20,161 nucleotides of DNA from CAZBWE01 sp964568985 (GTDB lineage Bacteria > Planctomycetota > Phycisphaerae > Sedimentisphaerales > Anaerobacaceae): the NCBI GenBank assembly GCA_964568985.1, contig CAZMSP010000027.1, positions 1 through 20,161 of the forward strand, given 5' to 3'. This document shows positions 1 to 5,840 of this stretch, piece after piece; position 1 is the first letter of the stretch; every line of letters starts with the position of its first letter. The position numbers were made by a program, and so were the translations under genes. The notes below the pieces were generated by a model. It worked only from the letters and a program-made list of their open reading frames with translations, was not told where the DNA came from and ran no database searches.

Positions 1-111
1 TTTTGGCTTTTCCTCTCGAACCACCTGGGCATACGCTTTAACTGAAAACCAGAGAAATAAACTAAGAAATATCATTATAGGCGCTAGACGGCATTTTATC
101 TTTTTGCCCAT
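1..111 (-). CDS. Exported protein, N-terminal fragment (runs off window)
   Basis: An ATG at 111 reads leftwards through 37 codons to the window edge without a stop. The peptide has a classic Sec signal: a basic start (MGKKIKCR), a hydrophobic core rich in I, L, F and W, then an AYA|Q-type signal peptidase I site near residue 28. A good Shine-Dalgarno (GGAAGG, 6 nt before the ATG on the minus strand) supports the start. Only the signal and about nine mature residues are visible, so the function cannot be assigned. It lies downstream of xseB on the same strand, separated by 86 nt that contain a nested palindromic repeat. Confidence 0.7.
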   Translation of the reverse strand, partial: MGKKIKCRLAPIMIFLSLFLWFSVKAYAQVVREEKPK

Positions 112-150
112 ATCTTGTCCTTCCTTTGCAATCGTTCCATCTTCTGCCTG

Positions 151-193
151 CCCTGAGCTTGCCCGCACTGAGCTTCGTCGAAGTGTCGAAGGG
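151..193. repeat. Nested palindromic repeat (CCCTGAGCTTG ... TCGAAGGG)
   Basis: The outer halves, CCCTGAGCTTG and TCGAAGGG, together make a short palindrome-like element. They are separated by a second complete one, CACTGAGCTTCGTCGAAGTG, plus a few bases. Both belong to the CTGAGCTTGTCGAAG-type dispersed palindrome seen between genes in many bacteria. The element lies in the gap between xseB and the next gene. Its role (REP-like element, hairpin stabiliser, or remnant of a non-autonomous mobile element) is not determinable here. Confidence 0.6.
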
Positions 194-197
194 TCAT

Positions 198-419
198 TCA
201 TTCTGTCTTCTTTTCTTTCGATATTGTCTCAATTCTTTTCTCAGCTTTCTGTAATATATCCCTGCAGTGCTTAATTAAGGCCATACCTTTTTCGTACTGA
301 GTGAGACTATCCTGCAGAGGTATTTCACCCTGTTCTATCTTGCTGACTATACCTGTAAGCTCCTTAATTGCCTGCTCGAAGCTCAGTTTACTTACATTAT
401 TATTTTGTTTAGCGCTCAT
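198..419 (-). CDS. xseB: Exodeoxyribonuclease VII small subunit
   Basis: The 73-residue product matches the XseB family in length and pattern: LSFEQAIKELTGIVSKIEQG near the N terminus, then LxxSLxxYEKGMxLIKxC and a helical lysine/glutamate-rich tail. XseB forms helical hairpins that assemble on XseA to make exonuclease VII, which degrades single-stranded DNA to oligonucleotides in the cytoplasm. The start is the only sensible ATG; the Shine-Dalgarno is weak (GAG five nucleotides upstream), so translation may depend on upstream genes. In many bacteria xseB directly follows xseA. Here about 1.5 kb containing two unrelated same-strand genes separates them. Confidence 0.93.
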   Translation of the reverse strand: MSAKQNNNVSKLSFEQAIKELTGIVSKIEQGEIPLQDSLTQYEKGMALIKHCRDILQKAEKRIETISKEKKTE

Positions 420-443
420 ATCTCAAATTTCCCATAATTCTTG

Positions 444-477
444 TCCGCCATAGTTCGCATCAAGGAACGAAGGCGGA
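444..477. repeat. Palindromic repeat, copy A (TCCGCC ... GGCGGA)
   Basis: A 34-bp element with outer arms TCCGCC and GGCGGA and an inner AGTTCGC ... GAACGAA core. It closely matches a 35-bp element at 15210-15244, including AGTTCGC and GAACGAAGGCGGA at the same offsets. It sits in the gap between the TIR-like gene and xseB, at one border of the two-gene insertion in the xse locus. Confidence 0.65.
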
Positions 478-487
478 TTGCACAGAT

Positions 488-1018
488 TTATTTTTGTGTG
501 TTCTTTATTCGTCTCTTCGCTACAAGGCGAAGCTTTGATCTTAGGCTACGCCGGAAATCCACCTGAAAGGACAGCCGACCTGATCGCCTCGAGAATCTGT
601 ATTCCAGGATTCCGTTGAGGTCTGACAAAGCTCTCTGCCTCTCTTGATAATGTCTTGACCTGAGAAGGAAAACATATGTACCGACTCCGATAGCCAAGCC
701 CAGTTCTAAAAGCACATTTAGATTGTACGTGCTTAGGTCAAATAGAGCAACATCGGCCGATTTTATCTGACGGCAAATATCACAGTAGATGCTCCCATCT
801 TTCGCTCCAAGAGGGCGAAATGAGACCCTGACGGGGAATTCCTTTTTGAGAATCCGAACTACATTCATAACCTCATCATAAACAAGTGCCGTATTGTCGG
901 ATTGTGTGTTCCAGTCATAAGCGTAGACTATTCGGATGCAATTATCGTGTCTCGTTCGTTCGATGGTTCTTCGCTTACTGCAAATCCGGGAGTTATGTAA
1001 CAAGCATATAGCTGACAT
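488..1018 (-). CDS. Small TIR/nucleoside deoxyribosyltransferase-like protein
   Basis: The 176-residue protein has a recognisable core from about residue 28 to 125: an opening beta strand (IRIVYAYDW), a region ending in a KSADVALFDLS strand, and the motif D94-L-S-x4-N101-V-x2-E105-L-G. This ADVALxDLS ... NVxxELGxA pattern is shared by TIR-like nucleotide-binding proteins and nucleoside 2-deoxyribosyltransferase-like folds, in which the glutamate of the ELG motif is a candidate catalytic residue. Related domains often cleave NAD or nucleosides in bacterial conflict systems; a defence role here is inference. The C-terminal third is strongly basic. The ATG has GGAG six nucleotides upstream. It follows the one-TM gene by 59 nt on the same strand. 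The first 27 residues look non-conserved, so an internal start is possible. Confidence 0.6.
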   Translation of the reverse strand: MSAICLLHNSRICSKRRTIERTRHDNCIRIVYAYDWNTQSDNTALVYDEVMNVVRILKKEFPVRVSFRPLGAKDGSIYCDICRQIKSADVALFDLSTYNLNVLLELGLAIGVGTYVFLLRSRHYQERQRALSDLNGILEYRFSRRSGRLSFQVDFRRSLRSKLRLVAKRRIKNTQK

Positions 1019-1077
1019 TTATTACTCCATCATACAGCTTTTTCACTGATTTTATGCTGGTATTTAATTACAAACAG

Positions 1078-1740
1078 CTATTCTATCCTAACTTCTCCCT
1101 TAGCACTGAATGTTGGAGTTCCATATATGTACATTTTGATTATTTTATCGCTTTGTAGATCAGTTAGAAAACCAACTTTTCCTGTCATTAACGGTTCGAT
1201 GGAAGTTATTAACTCTTTGGCGAAAGGTGCATTCAACGTACTACAAAGAACAGTGATTGGGTAATCTGGAAAACGACCCATATATGTATTTCCTTTTGGA
1301 TAATGTCCCAGATTGCATTCAGAAAGAATTTCACCTAGATCATTGGCGACTTTGTCTCTTAGAGAATTACCAGCTTCTACTTCGATGATAACCTGAAGAT
1401 TCGACGTATCATGACGTGAAGAAAGATTATGAAGGTTCTTCAAGACCATATTTCGAAGCGAAGTATCTGGGGGAACATACGATGCAGATGTACGTTGATC
1501 AACATTAATCGCGATTTTATCACCTTGAACAATATCTCCATCAATTCTCTCGATGTTCCCTATGTTCATCTGATTCTTAGGATCTCCAGTTGTCATAACA
1601 ACACCTTTATTGTCTTTGGGTAATTGCTTATTACGGGCCTCTTTGCCGAAGTAATAGTTGCCATATATACCCAATGCAACCAGAATTGCACCGATGAGCA
1701 TCGATACTTGGCATATATGCTGCATCTTTAGTGGATCCAT
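1078..1740 (-). CDS. Single-pass membrane protein of unknown function, partner of TIR-like gene
   Basis: I do not recognise this 220-residue protein. It starts with a short head and one membrane helix (about residues 9-31, rich in I, L, V, G and Y), followed by a basic KEARNK stretch that predicts a cytoplasmic C-terminal part by the positive-inside rule. Residues 61-76 (GNIERIDGDIVQGDKI) form a G/D-rich linker like short GD-GDKI motifs I recall from bacterial conflict and signalling proteins. The C-terminal 130 residues look like an alpha/beta domain (strands LQVIIEVEA, ITVLCST, MYIYGTPTF). An AGGA lies 9 nt before the ATG. The gene is first in the two-gene pair lodged between xseA and xseB and probably shares a transcript with the TIR-like gene. 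The DNA is visibly more AT-rich than xseA. Confidence 0.55.
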   Translation of the reverse strand: MDPLKMQHICQVSMLIGAILVALGIYGNYYFGKEARNKQLPKDNKGVVMTTGDPKNQMNIGNIERIDGDIVQGDKIAINVDQRTSASYVPPDTSLRNMVLKNLHNLSSRHDTSNLQVIIEVEAGNSLRDKVANDLGEILSECNLGHYPKGNTYMGRFPDYPITVLCSTLNAPFAKELITSIEPLMTGKVGFLTDLQSDKIIKMYIYGTPTFSAKGEVRIE

Positions 1741-1770
1741 TTTGACATATCCTATTAGTATTACATCAAC

Positions 1771-1816
1771 ATGACATTATACAACACTTCCGGATAACAT
1801 TATATAACACTTCCGG
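1771..1816 (-). promoter_or_regulatory. Two tandem 23-bp repeats, each with a TATAAT box
   Basis: Positions 1771-1793 and 1794-1816 are adjacent direct repeats, identical at 21 of 23 positions. Read on the minus strand each contains CCGGAAGTGTTRTATAAT, with a perfect -10 hexamer at 1781-1776 and 1804-1799. They lie 31-76 nt upstream of the one-TM gene, in the gap after xseA. No clear TTGACA-like -35 is visible at the normal distance, so they may be activator-dependent promoters or operator repeats. This suggests the inserted gene pair has its own control. Confidence 0.45.
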
Positions 1817-1900
1817 CTTCGCTGTACTTCGCCGTGACACATTAATATTCAACTTCGATTTTATCTCGCTGCTGTTTTCCTCAAAGCATCTAACCGAATT

Positions 1901-3190
1901 TTACTTTTTCGTTACTTTACTTTCAATCAGTTTTTCTTCTGCAAGCTCGGTGAGCAGCAAATCCCCGATTTTGATATCCTCAAGTTCTCTTATAACACGG
2001 CCGGTTTTCTTACTTGTTGTAATGCTGTAGCCCCGCTTCAAAACCGATTTTGGATTCAGGCCGGCCAAAAGATTGGCCTGCGCAGTAAGGGCCATCTTAC
2101 GCTTATTAAAAATCTCCTGTATCGCAGCGTTTACCCGATTTTGTAAGGTATTTAAATCATCTCTCATTTTTCCTAACAGCCGATGCGGCTCGATTTTGGT
2201 TAGCTGCTCGAAGGTTTCGTATAACCGCTCACGCCTTTCGGTGAGAAACTCTTTTACGGCATCGGCGATATTGCCGGCTGACTCATCCAACTGCTGCTGG
2301 CGATAGTTAAGGCATAAAGTTACGTTGTTATTCATACTGCTTTGGTAATTTTCCAAATCGCCCAGGACCTTCTGCATATCCGGCACCGCCACAACGCCTG
2401 CCTTCGTCGGCGTCGAGGCCCTTGCATCGGCGACCAAATCGGCAACGGTGGTATCAATCTCGTGGCCGACCGCGCTTATGATGGGTATCTTCGAGTCGAA
2501 TATCGCCCGAGCGAGGACTTCTTCGTTAAACGCCCATAAATCCTCCAGCGATCCACCGCCCCTGCCGACAATCAAAACATCCAGTTTCAATTTTTTATTA
2601 CGCCTGTTTATATCTCTAATCGCGGCTGCGATTTTTTCGGCAGCTCCATCGCCCTGAACGGGCACGGGATAGAGAAACAGCTTCACGCAGGGCCAGCGGT
2701 TCCAAATGCTGTCTTTAATATCCTCGATTGCCGCCCCTGATTCGCTCGTTAATATCCCAATCCTTTCGGGATATTCCGGTATCGGCTTTTTATGCGCTTC
2801 ATCGAAAAGTCCCTGTGCCTGTAGTTTTTTCACCATCTGCTCGAAAGCTAATTGCAGCGCTCCAACCCCGGCCGGGATAAGCTTATCGATAATGAATTGA
2901 TACCTGCCGTGCGGGACATAAACATCGATAGAACCTGTTGCCAGCACCGCCAGTCCATTTTCCGGCTGAAATTTCACCGCACCAAATTTGCTCTTCCACA
3001 TAACGCAGGGAAGCGTCGAATTTTCATCTTTCAATGAAAAATAGCAATGCCCGCTATGGTGCAGTCTCCAATCCGTTATCTCGCCGTTAATTGTCAACCT
3101 TCGGGGCAGATTATTCTCCAGAATCCCCTTGATTAGCGAATTGACCTGGCTGACCGTATATATTTTTGTTTTGTCTGTCATTTTAGTCAC
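1901..3190 (-). CDS. xseA: Exodeoxyribonuclease VII large subunit
   Basis: The 429-residue protein has the full XseA layout. An N-terminal OB fold (about 10-105, beginning YTVSQVNSLIKGIL) binds single-stranded DNA. The catalytic domain (about 125-330) carries RIGILTSESGAAIEDI, GRGGGSLEDLWAFNEE and SAVGHEIDTTVADLVADARA followed by STPTKA. A coiled-coil region and a C-terminal beta tail (LKRGYSITT) complete the family pattern. It forms exonuclease VII with XseB. The GTG at 3190 has GAGG four nucleotides upstream; the ATG at 3181 is an alternative with a poorly spaced ribosome site. The usual xseA-xseB adjacency is broken by two genes. Upstream is an inverted-repeat element and then a divergent C39-type gene. 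Confidence 0.95.
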   Translation of the reverse strand: MTKMTDKTKIYTVSQVNSLIKGILENNLPRRLTINGEITDWRLHHSGHCYFSLKDENSTLPCVMWKSKFGAVKFQPENGLAVLATGSIDVYVPHGRYQFIIDKLIPAGVGALQLAFEQMVKKLQAQGLFDEAHKKPIPEYPERIGILTSESGAAIEDIKDSIWNRWPCVKLFLYPVPVQGDGAAEKIAAAIRDINRRNKKLKLDVLIVGRGGGSLEDLWAFNEEVLARAIFDSKIPIISAVGHEIDTTVADLVADARASTPTKAGVVAVPDMQKVLGDLENYQSSMNNNVTLCLNYRQQQLDESAGNIADAVKEFLTERRERLYETFEQLTKIEPHRLLGKMRDDLNTLQNRVNAAIQEIFNKRKMALTAQANLLAGLNPKSVLKRGYSITTSKKTGRVIRELEDIKIGDLLLTELAEEKLIESKVTKK

Positions 3191-3511
3191 GAAACCTCAG
3201 GACTCGTCTTGGCGACCCTGCTTCGCCGTAGCACTTCACGGAGGCGAGAGCGCCAAGCCGTAGTCAGATTAGTTTACTATCCTCAACGCCGGATTACAAA
3301 TCTAAACAGCTCGCCTGTCAATATCCACGTGTTATAGCCAACATAGAATCCCTAAATTAACAACAAAACTATCTTTTTTTTTAGATAATACTCTTTATTT
3401 TTCGACTGTAACGCTTTATATTATCGGCTGTATATTGGCGAAGTAATGGTAACCTTATTTAGGTACCTGTAGATTGAGTTCCCCCAAACGGAGTTGGATA
3501 AAAGGGAAAAG
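3191..3511. other. Divergent intergenic region between xseA and the C39-type gene
   Basis: About 320 nt separate the two divergent starts. The left part is the inverted-repeat element described separately. The right part (3340-3480) is AT-rich with TTTATATTAT near 3415-3424 and TTGGCG at 3435-3440, but no convincing -35/-10 pair with normal spacing for either gene. No small ORF with a ribosome site was found. Confidence 0.4.
3201..3265. repeat. Inverted-repeat element upstream of xseA
   Basis: Perfect 7-bp arms CTTGGCG (3208-3214) and CGCCAAG (3251-3257) enclose about 36 nt that hold a weaker TTCGCC ... GGCGA pair. Short flanking GACT and AGTC extend the symmetry. The TTCGCC/GGCGA core recalls the inner arms of the palindrome at 15210-15244, and a CTTCGCTGTACTTCGCCGTG stretch near 1818-1837 looks related. 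It is placed in the leader of xseA, so it could fold in the mRNA, but no regulatory role is shown. Confidence 0.45.
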
Positions 3512-4339
3512 ATGGAGCTTTGGCTTGAAGCTACAAGCGTGATACTGGTCACCATTTTGGGAATCGTTCTCGGCAAAGTTTTCTCACGCCTTCAAAAACA
3601 ATATTGGTTAATCGGATACCTTCTTTCATTTTCATTCATCGCGATATTAATAATAACCAGACACATCAGCATACTGAGCTTTTTGCCGCCTTTCTCCTGG
3701 CTCGCAACCGGACGATTCAGATTTATCATTTTAGCTCTGGCTGTAACTATGGGTTTTACCTCAGCACTGCCGCATCTGCCTCGTAAATCCGAGAAGGTCA
3801 TAGTTTGCATCTTAATGGCTGCGTTTGTCGTTCACTTTTCAGTCTCACCTTTTATCGCCCCTGCTTTGCTCAAAGATGATTTATCAAATCTTAAGACCAC
3901 CCTTGATTCCAACGGTATCTGCTTTCAGAGCAGAGATTATACCTGTGGCCCTGCCGCAGCGGTAACCGCTCTAAGAAAACTCGGCTTTAACGCTAAAGAA
4001 GGCGAAATGGCCGTTCTTGCGCGCTCAAGTCCCATCATCGGCACGCTTCCGGGATGTCTTTACACCGCCCTTCAAAATCGCTATGGCCGGAAAGGCCTTA
4101 ACTGTCAATACCGACACTTCGATTCGGTTAATCAGCTAAAGGGCCGAGGCATTATCTTAGCTGTCATAAAAGAAACATTTCTGTCTGACCATTGTGTCGC
4201 CGTACTTGAGGTCTCAGACCGGATGGTCGTCATCGCCGACCCTGTTTTTGGCAAACTGAATATGTCCCACAAGCAATTTGAGAAAATCTGGCGATTTTCC
4301 GGCATCGTTCTTAACCGAGACAATTCACAAAGCATCTAA
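3512..4339 (+). CDS. Membrane-anchored C39-type cysteine peptidase-like protein
   Basis: The N-terminal half has about four hydrophobic segments (residues 5-20, 32-48, 60-80 and 95-118). The C-terminal half is a C39/papain-like domain: Q139 and C145 in the stretch CFQSRDYTCGPAAAV, the ALRKLG helix, H227 in SDHCVAVLE and D243 in VVIADPVFG. This gives the oxyanion glutamine, cysteine, histidine and aspartate expected for an active C39 enzyme. C39 domains remove double-glycine leaders from secreted peptides, usually fused to an ABC transporter. No ABC domain is present here, so the substrate is unknown. I chose the ATG at 3512 because AGGGA lies five nucleotides upstream; a TTG at 3494 would have its GGAG directly abutting. 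It stands alone, convergent with the YhaM-like gene. Confidence 0.8.
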   Translation: MELWLEATSVILVTILGIVLGKVFSRLQKQYWLIGYLLSFSFIAILIITRHISILSFLPPFSWLATGRFRFIILALAVTMGFTSALPHLPRKSEKVIVCILMAAFVVHFSVSPFIAPALLKDDLSNLKTTLDSNGICFQSRDYTCGPAAAVTALRKLGFNAKEGEMAVLARSSPIIGTLPGCLYTALQNRYGRKGLNCQYRHFDSVNQLKGRGIILAVIKETFLSDHCVAVLEVSDRMVVIADPVFGKLNMSHKQFEKIWRFSGIVLNRDNSQSI

Positions 4340-4450
4340 AGACAGAAGACAGAGGAATAAAACTCTGATTTCTGACCTCTGATTTCACCTACGAAATACT
4401 CAATACAAAAACCGGATAATTGCTATCGACCTCTATGTTTTTTCAAATAC

Positions 4451-4470
4451 TGTGACATACATATGTCACA
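4451..4470. promoter_or_regulatory. Perfect 9-bp-arm palindrome (TGTGACATA / TATGTCACA)
   Basis: Arms TGTGACATA and TATGTCACA flank a 2-nt centre, a form typical of a dimeric regulator's operator. The half sites TGTGA/TCACA recall Crp-Fnr family sites, but the spacing is 10 nt rather than the usual 6. It lies in a convergent gap, away from any obvious promoter, so its role is uncertain. Confidence 0.3.
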
Positions 4471-4558
4471 CTGCCTGTAAAAAAATTGCTAATTGGTAGT
4501 TAGATAATCGATATTCACCCCAGATACCGTGAGAATCACCAGCCCATAGTAGATGCAT

Positions 4559-4603
4559 AAAAACCGGACGGGCTAAAACCTTTGGAGGGGTAGCCCGTCC
4601 GGT
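4559..4603 (-). terminator. Rho-independent terminator of the YhaM-like gene
   Basis: A perfect 13-bp stem (ACCGGACGGGCTA at 4563-4575, TAGCCCGTCCGGT at 4591-4603) with a 15-nt loop is followed on the minus strand by a run of five T (4563-4559). It lies 77 nt beyond the stop of the minus-strand gene. The plus-strand reading has no T run, so it is directional. Confidence 0.75.
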
Positions 4604-4679
4604 ATCGTTTCTAAACCTTACTTAAACTGACCCATCACCCGCTAATCTGAGGTGGAGTTCCCCATACAGCTTTTAATTC

Positions 4680-5642
4680 TTATTCGATGCGCTTTCTATA
4701 AAGCCGGGTCTGTAACGCATTCTTCCAAGGCGTCCAATCCGAATCACCTGGTTCATTTTCGATTGCCGCAGTCACCTGGTTTACTTTAGCGTCCATATCG
4801 TCAATATAATAAACCATAAACGCCTCAGGTGTTGCTGGCAGCTTCGGCGAACCAAAGTCGTATTGGCCATGGTGAGACAAAAGGATATGCCCGAGAGCAT
4901 CCAGTATCGTCGGTTCAATGTCAGTACCTTTTGCCTTCAAGGCGTCGGCTCTTCGATTCACCATAACAAAACTTTTTACAACGTGCCCTATTAGCTGCCC
5001 GGAATCAGTATATGAAAATGCCATATCGTATGAAAGTTCCTCTGTTTTACCGATATCATGGAGAAAAATACCAGCCAAAACCAAATCCTCCTGCACCTTT
5101 GGATATAACGGTAGTATCGCAACAGCTACTCGCAGCATATTATGCGTGTGCTCTAACAACCCGCCAAGATAATCGTGATGCAGTTTTACCCCGCCCGGAA
5201 CATTGCAGAATTTCTCCATCAGCTCGGTATCCGCCAGAAATTCATCTACAAGTGCTTTTAGCTGCGGGTTTTTTATCCGCCCTACAATCTCCTTCACCTC
5301 CTCAAACAACTTTTTCGTGTCTTTATCCGTTCGTGCCAGAAAATCATCCAGGCAAGCCTTCTTCGCGTCGACGATGCTGATGTTATTTATAATGATTTGC
5401 AGATTATTCTGATAAAGCTCGCTTCTTCCCTGCACGTGGACAAGGCCGGGCTTCGGAAGTGCTTTATAAGCTGCCTCGGTCGCCTGCCACATTCGCCCGT
5501 TTAGCTGACCTGTGCGGTCCGAAAGGAACATCGCTATATACAAATCACCTCGCGTCGTGCTCCTGAGAATCGGCTCTCTGGCCAGATAAATATCGTCGAT
5601 TGTTTGGCCCGGCTCTATCTCATTGATAAATTTATGTGCCAT
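4680..5642 (-). CDS. YhaM-like 3'-5' exoribonuclease (OB fold + HD domain)
   Basis: The 320-residue protein combines an N-terminal OB-type nucleic-acid-binding fold (about 10-90) with an HD metal-dependent phosphohydrolase domain (about 150-290). The metal ligands are visible: H165 in GGLLEHTHNM, H195-D196 in FLHDIGK, H257-H258 in LLSHHGQYDFGSP and D281-D284 (YIDDMDAK). This is the architecture and length of Bacillus YhaM/Staphylococcus Cbf1, a 3'-5' exonuclease trimming RNA and able to act on DNA. The ATG is preceded by GGAG six nucleotides away. It is monocistronic by position: an intrinsic terminator lies downstream, and a nested repeat and a divergently unlinked gene lie upstream. Confidence 0.88.
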   Translation of the reverse strand: MAHKFINEIEPGQTIDDIYLAREPILRSTTRGDLYIAMFLSDRTGQLNGRMWQATEAAYKALPKPGLVHVQGRSELYQNNLQIIINNISIVDAKKACLDDFLARTDKDTKKLFEEVKEIVGRIKNPQLKALVDEFLADTELMEKFCNVPGGVKLHHDYLGGLLEHTHNMLRVAVAILPLYPKVQEDLVLAGIFLHDIGKTEELSYDMAFSYTDSGQLIGHVVKSFVMVNRRADALKAKGTDIEPTILDALGHILLSHHGQYDFGSPKLPATPEAFMVYYIDDMDAKVNQVTAAIENEPGDSDWTPWKNALQTRLYRKRIE

Positions 5643-5677
5643 TACTTACTCCGTAAAATTGATCCCCCAACCATTTT

Positions 5678-5739
5678 GTCATTGCGAGCGAACCTATCTT
5701 GAGCGTAGCCGAAAGAGTCGAAGGAGCGAAGCAATCTCA
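5678..5739. repeat. Nested dispersed repeat (GTCATTGCGAGCGAA ... AGCGAAGCAATCTC)
   Basis: The flanks GTCATTGCGAGCGAA and AGCGAAGCAATCTC are the halves of a widespread short intergenic palindrome. Between them (about 5693-5724) sits a different palindrome-like element beginning CCTATCTTGAGCG and ending AGTCGAAGG. The arrangement is like the repeat-in-repeat at 151-193. It lies 35 nt upstream of the YhaM-like start and could be in its leader. Confidence 0.6.
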
Positions 5740-5769
5740 ATTATCGATGATCAATAATCATTAATCAAT

Positions 5770-5810
5770 AAAAAAATGAGGCCCATACTAAGCAAATCAA
5801 TACAGGCCCC
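5770..5810 (-). terminator. Likely terminator of the large secreted-protein gene
   Basis: On the minus strand GGCC (5808-5805) can pair with GGCC (5783-5780), extended inward by a run of A-U and G-U pairs. The stem is followed after three bases by seven T (5776-5770). It lies 31-71 nt beyond the stop at 5841. The stem relies on several wobble pairs, so it is less secure than the one at 4559-4603. Confidence 0.45.
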
Positions 5811-5840
5811 AAAGATTAATACAAGCAGACGAATTAAGTT

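Larger units (their letters stand above)
4340..4679. other. Convergent intergenic region
   Basis: This 340-nt gap between two convergent genes contains a direct repeat of CTCTGATTTC (about 4362-4385), a palindrome at 4451-4470 and the intrinsic terminator of the minus-strand gene at 4559-4603. No gene with a start and ribosome site was found. Nothing recognisable occupies 4471-4558 or 4604-4679. Confidence 0.5.

Noticed and set aside
3370..3387. TATCT-T8-AGATA as an intrinsic terminator
   Set aside because: The stem is only five A/T-rich pairs and the T run is in the loop, not after the stem.
4451..4470. Canonical Crp binding site
   Set aside because: The half sites match TGTGA/TCACA, but the spacing is 10 nt instead of 6; kept only as a generic palindrome.
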